Origin: Chloroflexota bacterium
GTDB taxonomy: Bacteria; Chloroflexota; Anaerolineae; UBA4142
Length of the DNA: 52,432 bases
Direction of reading: 5' to 3'
NCBI GenBank assembly: GCA_016208315.1
Contig: JACQYF010000046.1
Coordinates: forward strand, 1-52,432
The notes under the pieces were generated by a model. The model saw only the letters and a program-made list of their open reading frames with translations, had not been told where the DNA came from and did not search any database. The position numbers were made by a program, and so were the translations under genes. Shown here in pieces: positions 7,233 through 15,715 of this stretch (positions within the stretch are counted from its first letter, which is position 1; the number at the start of each line of letters is the position of its first letter).

Positions 7233-8752
7233 GCGCGATCCCTACGCACATTGATTTCCGCGCGAACACCCAGCACGTCGCGCCGGGAATGCCCGCCTCG
7301 GTGCGAAAAGCAACGGCGCGCTTTTTGGGGACGCGCGCCGCGGTCGTGGATGTGGTCGGCGAGGTGCGCTGGCAGACGCTGCGCCAGGCCGGGCACGATA
7401 TTCGCCTGCACACGATCAATCACCTCGACTATTATTTGACGCTGCTCGAAGAGCGCGTGACCCAAGCCGGCGGATTCGTGCATTGGGCGCGCGACCCCGC
7501 GGAGGCCCGGCGCATCGTGCTCGAGATTGCGCAGCAGCATCAGGTCAAGCGCGCGGTCAAGGCGAAAAGCATGGCGACCGAGGAAATCGGCCTGAACCAC
7601 GCGCTGATCGAAGCGGGCATCCAAACTCTCGAAACTGACCTCGGCGAGTTTATCGTTCAGCTTGCGGGCACGGGGCCGTCGCACATTATCGTCCCGGCCG
7701 TCCATCTGACGAAAGAGGACATTGCCGATCTCTTCCACGAGAAACTCGGCGTGGACGCCTCGCCCGATCCCCTCAAACTCGCCGCGCTCGCGCGCGCGAA
7801 ACTGCGCGCAGAATTCCTCGCCGCCGACATGGGCATCACGGGCGCAAATTTCCTGGTGGCGGAAACCGGCACGCTCGTCATGGTGACGAACGAGGGCAAC
7901 GGGCGCATGAGCACGACGCTGCCGCCGCTGCACGTTGCGGTCGCGGGCATTGACAAGATCGTGCCCGACATGGAGAGTCTGAACGTGTTGCTCAAGTTGC
8001 TGCCGCGCAGCGCGACCGGCCAAAAGATGTCGGCGTACACGACGTTTATCACCGGCCCGCGGCGCACGGACGAGGAACAGGGCGCGCGCGAATTTCATCT
8101 CGTCTTGCTCGACAATGGGCGCACGCGAATGCTGCAAGACCCCGTCACGCGCGAGACGCTGTTGTGCATCCGGTGCGGTGCGTGTCTCAACGTCTGCCCG
8201 GTGTACAACAACGTCGGCGGGCACGCGTACGGCTTTGCCTATTCCGGTCCCATTGGCGCGATCCTCTCGCCGCAGTTGCTCGGCACGCGCGTGGCCGCCG
8301 CCCTGCCTTTCGCGTCGTCACTGTGCGGCGCGTGCGCGGACATTTGCCCGGTCAAGATTCCGATCGTCGAAATCCTCTTGCGCTTGCGCCGCCGCGTGGT
8401 CGAGGGTGACGCCGCCGAAGCCGCCACCGCGCCACCTGCCGCGCGAATCGGCTCGCAAGCGATGGCACGCGCGATGAGTATTCCCGCGTTGTACCGGATT
8501 GGCGCGCAGGCCCTGCAGATCGCTCAAGCCCCATTTCGCCGCGAGAATTGGCTGCCGAATTTGCCGCCGCCCATCAATCGCTGGACGATGACGCGCCCGC
8601 TGCCGGCAATCGCCCCGGATTTTCGCGCCGCGTGGCGCAATCGCACGCTGGAAGGACGGCGGCGCGAAAGAGGGATCAGAATCGGAATGGCCGCCGCAGT
8701 ATTCGGCATAGTGGGCCTGGTTGGCTGGCTGTTGAGTCGGAGAAGAAGATGA
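7229..8752 (+). CDS. lutB: Lactate utilisation protein B (iron-sulfur protein)
   Basis: A 507-residue LutB, the electron-transfer subunit of the lactate oxidation complex. The N-terminal LUD domain contains G-K-S-M-A-T-E-E-I-G-L-N-H and a G-P-S-H-I-I-V-P-A-V-H motif. Two 4Fe-4S ferredoxin-type motifs follow, C-I-R-C-G-A-C-L-N-V-C-P at about 312-323 and C-G-A-C-A-D-I-C-P at about 365-373. A hydrophobic segment near the extreme C-terminus, ending in a run of arginines, could anchor it to the membrane; this is longer than a minimal LutB. The start at 7229 is chosen for the ATGA overlap with lutA; an in-frame ATG two codons earlier is possible. It overlaps lutC downstream. Confidence 0.92.
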   Translation: MSAIPTHIDFRANTQHVAPGMPASVRKATARFLGTRAAVVDVVGEVRWQTLRQAGHDIRLHTINHLDYYLTLLEERVTQAGGFVHWARDPAEARRIVLEIAQQHQVKRAVKAKSMATEEIGLNHALIEAGIQTLETDLGEFIVQLAGTGPSHIIVPAVHLTKEDIADLFHEKLGVDASPDPLKLAALARAKLRAEFLAADMGITGANFLVAETGTLVMVTNEGNGRMSTTLPPLHVAVAGIDKIVPDMESLNVLLKLLPRSATGQKMSAYTTFITGPRRTDEEQGAREFHLVLLDNGRTRMLQDPVTRETLLCIRCGACLNVCPVYNNVGGHAYGFAYSGPIGAILSPQLLGTRVAAALPFASSLCGACADICPVKIPIVEILLRLRRRVVEGDAAEAATAPPAARIGSQAMARAMSIPALYRIGAQALQIAQAPFRRENWLPNLPPPINRWTMTRPLPAIAPDFRAAWRNRTLEGRRRERGIRIGMAAAVFGIVGLVGWLLSRRRR

Positions 8753-9396
8753 TGAATCCGGGACGCGAGGAAATTTTGGGCCGGGTGCGCGCGGCATTGG
8801 GCCGCCGCGCGGATTCGCTCGTCGCACCGATTCCATCCTCCGCGCGCGTGCCGCCGCGCCAAGCAGGCGATGCGGACGGCGAAGTCGCCATGCTCTTGGG
8901 CGAGATCGCCAAGTTGGGCGGCAACACGGCGCGCTTGACGCATGGCGAATTGCAACCGGCTTTGGAGCGGCTCGTGCAAACGGAAGGCGTCAAGAAGGCG
9001 ACGTTGTGGCAGACGCGCGCCATGCAAGACCTGGGTGTGATGAGCATGTTGGCTTCTCTCGGCGTCGAGATTGTCTCGCCCTATTCCGACAAACATGAGT
9101 TGGCCGATTGCGAATTGGGCGTGACCGGTGCGGACGGCGCGCTGCCGGAAACCGGGACGCTGCTCTTGTGCTCGTCGCCCGAGCAGCCCCGCATGGTTTC
9201 GCTGTTGCCGCGCGTTCATCTCGCGATCATTCGCCCATCGGGCCTGCACGCGGATGTCGGTCCCGCGCTGGCCGGCATGAAAGGCAACGACTACATGCTT
9301 TTCATCACGGGCCCCAGCCGCACCGCCGACATCGAGTTGACCGTGACTATTGGCGTGCATGGCCCGAAATCGCTGCATGTGTGGGTCATGGAATAA
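8749..9396 (+). CDS. lutC: Lactate utilisation protein C
   Basis: A 215-residue LUD-domain protein, third member of the LutABC complex. The start M-M-N-P-G-R-E-E-I-L-G-R overlaps the lutB stop (ATGATGA), whereas the longer open frame upstream only shadows lutB. Recognisable parts are D-C-E-L-G-V-T-G-A-D-G-A-L-P-E-T-G-T-L and the C-terminal I-T-G-P-S-R-T-A-D-I-E block, close to the LutC half of the fused protein at 29037-31118. It contains no cysteine clusters, as expected. It ends the lut gene set; ctaA follows with its own promoter. Confidence 0.9.
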   Translation: MMNPGREEILGRVRAALGRRADSLVAPIPSSARVPPRQAGDADGEVAMLLGEIAKLGGNTARLTHGELQPALERLVQTEGVKKATLWQTRAMQDLGVMSMLASLGVEIVSPYSDKHELADCELGVTGADGALPETGTLLLCSSPEQPRMVSLLPRVHLAIIRPSGLHADVGPALAGMKGNDYMLFITGPSRTADIELTVTIGVHGPKSLHVWVME

Positions 9397-9400
9397 TGCC

Positions 9401-9429
9401 TTGTCGCCGCGCTGCGCTTGTGCTAGAAT
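9401..9429 (+). promoter_or_regulatory. Probable promoter of ctaA
   Basis: TTGTCG (9401-9406) and TAGAAT (9424-9429) are separated by exactly 17 bases, right after the lutC stop and about 50 bases before the ctaA start. Confidence 0.6.
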
Positions 9430-9481
9430 GTTGCCATTGCATTCTTATCCGCGGATCTTTGCGGACAAAAAGGGGCGAGCA

Positions 9482-10504
9482 ATGTCTACAACATCACAAC
9501 CCACCGCGAGTAATTTCAATCGAATGAACTTGAGCCGTTTTGCCAAATTCGCTTGGTTCGTTCTCGTTTACAACTTGGGCGTGATCGTCTGGGGCGCATA
9601 CGTCCGCGCTACCGGCTCAGGCGCGGGCTGCGGCCAGCACTGGCCGCTGTGCAACGGCGAGGTCATCCCCCAATCGCCGGATACCGCGCGCGTGATCGAA
9701 TTCAGCCATCGCGTGAGCAGTGGGTTGACACTGTTGCTGGTGATCGCGCTGGCGGTGTGGGCGTGGCGCGCGTATTCAAAGGGCAGCATTGTCCGCTGGG
9801 GCGCGGGGCTGACCCTGTTCTTTACCATCACGGAAGCGCTGGTGGGCGCGGGCCTCGTGCTGTTCCGGCTCGTGGGCGAGAATACGTCCATAGAGCGCGC
9901 GCTTTCCGCGGCAATCCATCTCGCGAATACTTTTCTGCTCGTTGGTGCGCTGACACTGACCGCGTGGTGGGCCTCGGGCGGCAAGCCGCTGCGCTTACGG
10001 AATCAGGGGCCGGCGCTTTTGATGATCGGACTCGGTCTCGTAGGTGTGCTGCTGGTCGGAATCAGCGGCGCGGTGACCGCGCTCGGCGATACGTTGTACC
10101 CGTCAAGCTCCCTGGCTCAAGGTTTGCAGCAAGATGTTGCGCCGACGGCCGAACTGTTGATCCGTCTACGCGTCATCCATCCTTTCATCGCCGTTGCCGT
10201 GGGCCTCTACGTGATTTTGTTGGCGCGCGTCCTGAGTGCGCTGCGTCCAACTCCCGGCATCAAACCGCTCGGCGCGCTCGTCACTCTGCTCGTCGTCGTT
10301 CAGTTGATGGCCGGAGTGATCAACGTCTATTTGCTCGCGCCGGTCTGGCTGCAGCTCGTCCATCTCTTGCTCGCCGATTTGGTTTGGATCGCGCTGGTGC
10401 TGCTCGCAGCATCTGTTCTCGCGCAGCCGGCCCCGCAGGCGACGACGAGTGAACCGCTCAAGCGTCTGTGGCAGCATATCGTCAGTCCGGACTCAAACGC
10501 GTGA
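9482..10504 (+). CDS. ctaA: Heme A synthase (COX15/CtaA)
   Basis: A 340-residue integral membrane protein with about eight transmembrane segments. It converts heme O to heme A for aa3-type cytochrome oxidases, so the host probably respires oxygen. The N-terminal loop R-A-T-G-S-G-A-G-C-G-Q-H-W-P-L-C has Cys50 and Cys57 in the C-x6-C spacing of the family's redox-active pair. Family segments such as E-F-S-H-R and the later R-V-I-H-P-F carry candidate heme-ligand histidines. I use the ATG at 9482 because the longer frame overlaps the promoter. No ctaB or cox genes lie in the window. prmC follows 3 bases later. Confidence 0.9.
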   Translation: MSTTSQPTASNFNRMNLSRFAKFAWFVLVYNLGVIVWGAYVRATGSGAGCGQHWPLCNGEVIPQSPDTARVIEFSHRVSSGLTLLLVIALAVWAWRAYSKGSIVRWGAGLTLFFTITEALVGAGLVLFRLVGENTSIERALSAAIHLANTFLLVGALTLTAWWASGGKPLRLRNQGPALLMIGLGLVGVLLVGISGAVTALGDTLYPSSSLAQGLQQDVAPTAELLIRLRVIHPFIAVAVGLYVILLARVLSALRPTPGIKPLGALVTLLVVVQLMAGVINVYLLAPVWLQLVHLLLADLVWIALVLLAASVLAQPAPQATTSEPLKRLWQHIVSPDSNA

Positions 10505-10507
10505 TAA

Positions 10508-11392
10508 ATGCTCATTCACAAGCCAGAAGATATTCAAGAAGTGTTGGTCTCGGCGACTCGCGTGCTCGGGACGACGATGCCATATCGTGAGGCGCGGCTG
10601 CAGGCCGAGCTTTTGCTGGCGCACACGCTAGAGACGACGCGCGCGATGGTGCTCGCCCGCTTGAACGAAACCATCTCGCCCGAGCTGGCCGCGCCATACG
10701 CCGCCAACGTCGCGCGGCGCGCTCAACACGAGCCGCTCGCGTACATCTTGGGGCATCAAGAGTTTTACGGCCTGGATTTTGTCGTAGACCGCCGCGTGTT
10801 GATTCCGCGCCGCGAAACCGAAATGCTGGTCTTGCTTGCGCTCCAGCGCGTCCAGAGCGCGCCGCGCACGTCGCCCGTCATCGTGGATATCGGAACCGGC
10901 TCGGGCGCGGTGTCGCTTGCGCTCGCCCATCACCTGCCCAGCGCGCGGATCATCGCGACCGATATTTCCGTGGACGCGCTCGCGGTCGCGCAATTGAACG
11001 CAGCGCGGTTGAATCTCGCCGAACACGTCACGTTTGTGCAAGGCGATCTGCTCGCGCCGGTCGCCGAGCCGTTCGACATCTTGGTTTCCAATCCACCCTA
11101 CATCCCGCGCGAGCGATTCAAAGACCTGCCGCGCGAGATTCGCGTCTTCGAGCCGCGGCACGCGCTCGACGGCGGCGAAGACGGGTTCGACGTGATTCGT
11201 CGTCTGCTGGCCCAACTGGAACCGCACGCCGCGCGCGGCGCGGTCGCGTTCGTCGAGATTTCGGAAGAGCAGGGCAAGACGGCGCTGGAGTTGGTGGCGC
11301 GGCAGTTGCCCGGCGCGGCCGCCGTCGTGCATCGCGATCTGGAGGATTTGGATCGCGTCGTGGAAGTCAAACTGCCATTCAGGATGAGTTAG
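10508..11392 (+). CDS. prmC: Release factor glutamine methyltransferase PrmC
   Basis: A 294-residue class I SAM-dependent methyltransferase. It methylates the glutamine of the GGQ motif in RF1/RF2. The SAM-binding loop D-I-G-T-G-S-G is at 127-133 and the catalytic N-P-P-Y at 195-198. The N-terminal helical substrate-docking domain covers about 1-90. Its target prfA is at 4.3-5.4 kb. The gene sits between ctaA and the sua5-like gene with very short gaps, suggesting one transcript from 9.4 to 13.4 kb. Confidence 0.95.
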   Translation: MLIHKPEDIQEVLVSATRVLGTTMPYREARLQAELLLAHTLETTRAMVLARLNETISPELAAPYAANVARRAQHEPLAYILGHQEFYGLDFVVDRRVLIPRRETEMLVLLALQRVQSAPRTSPVIVDIGTGSGAVSLALAHHLPSARIIATDISVDALAVAQLNAARLNLAEHVTFVQGDLLAPVAEPFDILVSNPPYIPRERFKDLPREIRVFEPRHALDGGEDGFDVIRRLLAQLEPHAARGAVAFVEISEEQGKTALELVARQLPGAAAVVHRDLEDLDRVVEVKLPFRMS

Positions 11393-11439
11393 TGATCGCG
11401 CGTTTCGTCTGGAACGCGGCGACGGAGGAGAATCCGCCG

Positions 11440-12150
11440 ATGAGCGTATATAGTGTATCGTCGTCTATGGGCAACCAAAACTCGCGCCCGCGGACCCAAG
11501 TGCTGCCGGCCAACGACACCGAAGCGTTCGCCCACGCGGTGCGGCTGCTGCGCGCGGGCAAGGTGATCGCGTTTCCCACGGATACGGTGTACGGGGTTGG
11601 CGCGAGCGGGTTCAACGCGCGCGCTATCGAGCAATTGTTTCTGGCCAAGAACCGCGCGCGCGACAAGGCGATTCCTTATCTGCTCGCCAGCGCGAACGAT
11701 TTGGCGCTGGTCGCGCGGGAGGTGCCCGCGGTGGCGCGGCTGCTCGCGAACCGATTCTGGCCCGGCGCGCTCACCTTGGTCGTGCCTGCCGGAAGCCGCG
11801 TGCCCCCCATCCTCGTGGCCGGCGGCGACCGCGTGGCCGTGCGCGTGCCCGCGCACCCGACGACGCGCGCGCTGATTGATGCGCTGCGCGCGCCGCTCGC
11901 CGCGACCAGCGCGAACCTCTCCGGCGCGCGCGATCCGGCCACGGCGGCGGAAGTGCTGGCACAGTTGACCGGACGCATTCCGCTCATTCTCGACGGCGGC
12001 CCGACTCACGGTAACGTCCCTTCGACCGTCGTGGACGTCACGACCGATCCGCCGACCGTGCGGCGCGTGGGAGTCATCTCGATCGAGCAACTGGAGAATG
12101 CGCTCGGCACACAGGTACACAGGGAAGCAGGTACGCAGGGAGACAAGTAA
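11440..12150 (+). CDS. L-threonylcarbamoyladenylate synthase (Sua5/YrdC family)
   Basis: A 236-residue YrdC-domain protein that makes threonylcarbamoyl-AMP for t6A modification of ANN-reading tRNAs. Diagnostic stretches are I-A-F-P-T-D-T-V-Y-G-V-G, F-L-A-K-N-R, F-W-P-G-A-L-T-L-V and A-T-S-A-N-L-S-G. It matches the short (TsaC-like) form, without a full Sua5 C-terminal domain. I choose the ATG at 11440 because a GGAGGAG lies 9 bases upstream; an in-frame GTG overlapping the prmC stop is less likely. The last ten or so residues (T-Q-V-H-R-E-A-G-T-Q-G-D-K) are encoded by a 16-bp tandem repeat (12113-12160), so the tail is probably acquired and not functional. Confidence 0.9.
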   Translation: MSVYSVSSSMGNQNSRPRTQVLPANDTEAFAHAVRLLRAGKVIAFPTDTVYGVGASGFNARAIEQLFLAKNRARDKAIPYLLASANDLALVAREVPAVARLLANRFWPGALTLVVPAGSRVPPILVAGGDRVAVRVPAHPTTRALIDALRAPLAATSANLSGARDPATAAEVLAQLTGRIPLILDGGPTHGNVPSTVVDVTTDPPTVRRVGVISIEQLENALGTQVHREAGTQGDK

Positions 12151-12160
12151 ACAGGTATCC
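12113..12160 (+). repeat. Three 16-bp degenerate tandem repeats
   Basis: Three consecutive 16-mers of the form AGGTACRCAGGGARRC run across the 3' end of the Sua5-like gene and its stop codon into the gap before the next gene. The third copy is the most diverged. Similar short-period repeats occur elsewhere in the window. Confidence 0.75.
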
Positions 12161-12173
12161 ACCGGAGGTCTAC

Positions 12174-12809
12174 TTGCAGAAGAACGTCTACATTGCCATC
12201 GAAGGCGTCATCGGTGTCGGCAAGACGACGCTCGCGCGATTGTGTCAATCCGAATTTCAAGCAGAAATCCTCCTCGAGGTCTTTGAAGAGAATCCCTTTC
12301 TCGCGCGGTTCTATGAGGACCGCAAACGTTATGGTTTCCAGACGCAGATCTTTTTTCTCCTCAGCCGCTACCACCAGCAGCACGATGCGATCCCCGCAGC
12401 GCTAGCGCGCGGCAATCTCATCAGCGATTACACCTTCGACAAGAACCAAATCTTTGCGCGGCTCAATATCGAAGGCGACGAACTGACGATGTACGAGCGC
12501 GTCCACGAGATCATGGCGACGAAAATCCCGCGGCCGGATATCGTCGTCTATTTGCGCGCTGCGGTGGACGTATTGATGGAGCGAATCGCACTGCGCGATC
12601 GCGCCTACGAGCGCGCGATGGAGCGCGAGTACATTGCGGCGTTATCGCGTGCCTACGACGAGTTCTTTGGCCATTACACGGCCGCACCGGTGCTGACGAT
12701 TGACAGCGACCAATTGGATGTCATTCACCGACCCGGAGACTTGAGGGCGGTGTTGGATTCGATCCACGCCAAGTTGGCCGCGGGCGTGTACCAAAAGCCG
12801 CTGTTGTAG
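12174..12809 (+). CDS. Deoxynucleoside kinase 1 (dAK/dGK-type)
   Basis: A 211-residue P-loop kinase of the deoxyribonucleoside kinase family (salvage of deoxynucleosides to dNMPs). The Walker A is G-V-I-G-V-G-K-T at 11-18. S-D-Y-T-F-D-K carries the substrate-site acidic residue, and the arginine-rich lid is R-I-A-L-R-D-R-A-Y-E-R. The start is a TTG at 12174 with GGAGG 5 bases upstream; no ATG fits better. A second, homologous kinase follows 8 bases later. In Firmicutes such pairs form deoxyadenosine/deoxyguanosine kinase systems. Substrate preference cannot be read from sequence here. Confidence 0.88.
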   Translation: MQKNVYIAIEGVIGVGKTTLARLCQSEFQAEILLEVFEENPFLARFYEDRKRYGFQTQIFFLLSRYHQQHDAIPAALARGNLISDYTFDKNQIFARLNIEGDELTMYERVHEIMATKIPRPDIVVYLRAAVDVLMERIALRDRAYERAMEREYIAALSRAYDEFFGHYTAAPVLTIDSDQLDVIHRPGDLRAVLDSIHAKLAAGVYQKPLL

Positions 12810-12817
12810 GAGTCAAA

Positions 12818-13453
12818 TTGAAAAAATTCATCGCGATCGCCGGGAACATCGGCGTGGGCAAATCCACGCTCGTCGAAATGATCTGCGGACGCTTGGGCTG
12901 GGAACCGTTCTTTGAGGGCGTCGTAGACAATCCCTACCTCGCCGACTTTTACGCCGATATGGCGGCGTGGTCGTTCCATTCGCAGATTTTCTTCCTCTCG
13001 CGCCGCTTGCATGATTTGCGTCGCCTGATGGATTTTCCGCGCTCCGTGGTCCAAGACCGCAGCGTTTACGAAGACGCCGAAATCTTCGCCAAGAATCTCT
13101 ATCGCCAGGGCTTTGTCGCCGAGCGCGACTGGAAAACCTATTGCGAGTTGTATCAAGTTCTGACCGAGCTGCTCCCGCCGCCCGACCTCGTGATCTATTT
13201 GCAGGCGTCCGTGCCGACCTTGTTGCAGCGCATCGCCTTGCGGGGGCGCGACTATGAAAAAAACATTGCGCCCGATTACCTGGCGCAATTGAACGTATTG
13301 TATGAAGAATGGATCGCCCGCTTTACGCTTTGCTCCGTTCTCACCGTCCCCGCCGACCGCCTCGACTTTGTGGCGAACGGCGAGCACCTCGACCTAATCA
13401 TCCGCAAGATTCAAGACAAGCTCCGCGGCGAGCAGTTGGTGCTGTTTGATTAG
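12818..13453 (+). CDS. Deoxynucleoside kinase 2 (dAK/dGK-type)
   Basis: A 211-residue paralogue of the preceding kinase. The Walker A is G-N-I-G-V-G-K-S at 9-16, the substrate-site motif is Q-D-R-S-V-Y-E-D, and the lid is R-I-A-L-R-G-R-D-Y-E-K. D-R-S is the classical form seen in deoxyadenosine/deoxycytidine kinases, whereas the partner has D-Y-T, so the two may have split substrates. The start is a TTG at 12818 preceded by TAGGAG. Both kinases use TTG starts, possibly limiting translation. The stop overlaps the stop of the convergent lipoprotein gene by four bases. Confidence 0.88.
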   Translation: MKKFIAIAGNIGVGKSTLVEMICGRLGWEPFFEGVVDNPYLADFYADMAAWSFHSQIFFLSRRLHDLRRLMDFPRSVVQDRSVYEDAEIFAKNLYRQGFVAERDWKTYCELYQVLTELLPPPDLVIYLQASVPTLLQRIALRGRDYEKNIAPDYLAQLNVLYEEWIARFTLCSVLTVPADRLDFVANGEHLDLIIRKIQDKLRGEQLVLFD

Positions 13454-14370
13454 AAGGGCGCTTTGTATACCTCGTTGAAATCGCCTGACAGTATCACAAA
13501 GACACCGCCGGATCTCAAAGGCACCATCGCGCAGAGTGTGGGACTGATGGTCTGTCCTGGTCCGATAGTGAACGCGGGACCATCACAACCGACAGCTCTG
13601 TCAAACAAGGGCGCGCCTAATATTCCATCTGTGCCAACAGCGGACGCTTGCAGCTTGACGTCAGTGTTGTAACCCTCATTCAGGTTCTTGATTTGAACCG
13701 ACACAGAGATGCGGTCCATCATGGGATGCGGAAAAGGAATCTTCTCCGTTTTGGTGATCTCGTTCACGCTGACCATGATCTTGCCGGGTTGATCGCTGAC
13801 AGCGATCTTGAGGGGACGAAAAGTTCCGGTAAAGTCCCCAGCCGGAAGGGAGACTGTTATGGTATTGGTCAAGGCCATCTCGTAGGCGAAATTCGGTATG
13901 ACCAAACGTGCTGGACGGGTTGTCGCGGCGATCTTGGCCTGAAAGAAATACGTCACAATGGCATCGTCTTTGTAAGCGCCATTCAACATGAACCCGTGGG
14001 GGATAATTCCAGTAGCGGGATAATCTATTTTGGTCGCCTTGCTAATTTTTGATCCGCTCGTCTCGTACAGCTCTGCCTGGTAACTGTAAAGTGATTTTTC
14101 CGTCCACAGAACCGGATTCTTGACGTCGAATTCGACTGCCTGGTACTTGTTATTTCGGTTCTCGACCACAACGGGAATGCGAACAGTCTTCCAACCATTC
14201 TCTTTGGGTTGAACATCGTAGACTATGGCTTTGGCCGCTAGTTGCCAACCAGCCACTGGCTGTGCGGGTGCTATTGGCGGGCCGGCGGCTGCCGCGGACG
14301 GTGGCGACCCACACCCGGCCGTCAAGACTGCCACGATTATCAATAACAGGATGATGCGTGTGCGTTGCAT
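13450..14370 (-). CDS. Predicted lipoprotein of unknown function
   Basis: A 306-residue protein with a clear lipoprotein signal: M-Q-R-T-R, a hydrophobic stretch, then the lipobox L-T-A-G-C with Cys at about residue 20. A short alanine/proline spacer precedes a beta-rich body without recognised catalytic residues. The stretch R-I-P-V-V-V-E-N-R-N-N-K resembles FxLYD/DUF4352-like extracytoplasmic domains, but I cannot assign a family. The start at 14370 is set by the signal peptide and a GAGGAA ribosome site; the frame is open upstream but lacks sense. It converges with the kinase genes. Likely location: outer face of the cytoplasmic membrane. Confidence 0.7.
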   Translation of the reverse strand: MQRTRIILLLIIVAVLTAGCGSPPSAAAAGPPIAPAQPVAGWQLAAKAIVYDVQPKENGWKTVRIPVVVENRNNKYQAVEFDVKNPVLWTEKSLYSYQAELYETSGSKISKATKIDYPATGIIPHGFMLNGAYKDDAIVTYFFQAKIAATTRPARLVIPNFAYEMALTNTITVSLPAGDFTGTFRPLKIAVSDQPGKIMVSVNEITKTEKIPFPHPMMDRISVSVQIKNLNEGYNTDVKLQASAVGTDGILGAPLFDRAVGCDGPAFTIGPGQTISPTLCAMVPLRSGGVFVILSGDFNEVYKAPF

Positions 14371-14427
14371 CTGACGATTCCTCAGCGATGAAAAGACAAT
14401 CAGTTGATTCGGAATCGCACAACGATA

Positions 14428-14467
14428 AAACCTGTTGCGGACGCGCGCGCGTGTCCACAACAGGTTT
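14428..14467. repeat. Imperfect 20-bp-arm hairpin
   Basis: AAACCTGTTG... pairs with ...CAACAGGTTT over 20 positions with two mismatches, around an alternating CG core. It lies in the 247-base gap between the lipoprotein gene and the flippase-like gene; no gene was seen in that gap. It could be a terminator for the minus-strand gene ending at 14618 or a dispersed palindrome. Confidence 0.7.
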
Positions 14468-14617
14468 CCAGTCGCTTGAGTAAGCGTACGCAAGCATTGG
14501 CGTTCCGAGAGTTGATCACCCGCGGCTCCTTGAGTGTCTGATGCCAGATCGTCGAGAGGCAAAGCCAAGCTTACGACTATAGTATATCACTTTCGCGGGA
14601 AAAAACAAAATCGCGCA

Positions 14618-15601
14618 TCAGTCCACGACCGGCGAGGAAGGAGAATTGTCCGCGTAACTGGCGGGCAATCCGAAAATAACGAGGGCGAGTCCGCCGAGGA
14701 TGATGGCGAACCACAACGTGCTGGCGCGCACGAGCAGCGTGGCGGCCGCAGCCACACTCGCGCCGAGGCCGATGAGCGTTTGCGCGAGACTGGTCATGCT
14801 GCCTTCGGTCGCGCCCACGCCTCCGGGCAACAGCGTGATCGCTCCGAACAAGCTCGCGCCGCCGTAAATGAACATGGATTGGAGCAAGAGCGTAAGCGTT
14901 CCCGGAACGCCAAAGCCCACCAAAACCAGAAAGAGCGCCACACATTCGCCGAACCAGGCCACCGCGGAGAGCGCGAGGGCGATCAGAAGCGGCTTCCAGC
15001 TCAGCATGAGGTACGCGCACTCGTACAGATTGCGTCCCAGGTGCGCGAATTTTCCTACGACGGGAATGTGTTCTGCGAATTTGAGCAAATGCTCGGCGAG
15101 CGCGCGCGATTGCATCAACACAATGACCACTAGCATACCAGCGACGACGATCGCCAGCGCGGGCAGTCCGAGCGGATAGACGATCGCCCCCAACGCGACG
15201 AGCAAGACCATGCCGAGCGTATCGCTCAATCGCTCGGCGGCGACGATGGAAGCGGAATAACTGATCGAGGTGCCGTAGCGCGATTTCAGCAAGACGGATT
15301 TGAGCAGCTCGCCGAGTTTGCCCGGGACCATCGTCAGCGAAAAGCCGGAGAGGAAGATCAAAAGACTGGGGAAAGCGGGAACGTTGCTAATGCCGACGAC
15401 GCGCAAATAATAGTGCCAGCGCACGAATCGCAGCAGATAGTTGACGAGGACCGCTGCGAGAATTAGAGGGAGCCAGCGCCAGTCCCAATTGAGCAAAGAT
15501 TGAGCGAGTTTGGGAGCATCGGCATAGAGGGTAAGCGCGAGATAAATGAGCGCGGCGAAAGCGAGGGAAAGAACGATTTTTTGACGCAGTCCGGATAGCA
15601 T
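14618..15601 (-). CDS. Lysylphosphatidylglycerol synthase TM region/UPF0104 family membrane protein
   Basis: A 327-residue polytopic membrane protein with about eight hydrophobic segments. Two family motifs are present: M-V-P-G-K-L-G-E-L-L-K-S and L-P-G-G-V-G-A-T-E-G-S-M. This is the flippase-type domain of MprF/AglD relatives. Here it stands alone, without the aminoacyl-transferase domain of MprF, so the lipid substrate is unknown. A glycolipid or isoprenoid-linked lipid is possible. It is divergent from the RibD-like reductase gene. A GGAGG lies about 14 bases before the ATG, longer than usual. Confidence 0.8.
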   Translation of the reverse strand: MLSGLRQKIVLSLAFAALIYLALTLYADAPKLAQSLLNWDWRWLPLILAAVLVNYLLRFVRWHYYLRVVGISNVPAFPSLLIFLSGFSLTMVPGKLGELLKSVLLKSRYGTSISYSASIVAAERLSDTLGMVLLVALGAIVYPLGLPALAIVVAGMLVVIVLMQSRALAEHLLKFAEHIPVVGKFAHLGRNLYECAYLMLSWKPLLIALALSAVAWFGECVALFLVLVGFGVPGTLTLLLQSMFIYGGASLFGAITLLPGGVGATEGSMTSLAQTLIGLGASVAAAATLLVRASTLWFAIILGGLALVIFGLPASYADNSPSSPVVD

Positions 15602-15629
15602 TAGGTTGTGATTGTATCCTCCGCCGATG

Positions 15630-15635
15630 ATTATA
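15630..15635 (-). promoter_or_regulatory. -10 box for the UPF0104 gene
   Basis: TATAAT on the minus strand, 29 bases before the ATG at 15601. The -35 region is weak. Confidence 0.45.
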
Positions 15636-15715
15636 GCATAGGTCGCTTGACAGACGAATTTCCGGGCGCGCCAAAATCAGCGGCAATCCCGTTATGAACT
15701 ATGGAGCGAATACAA

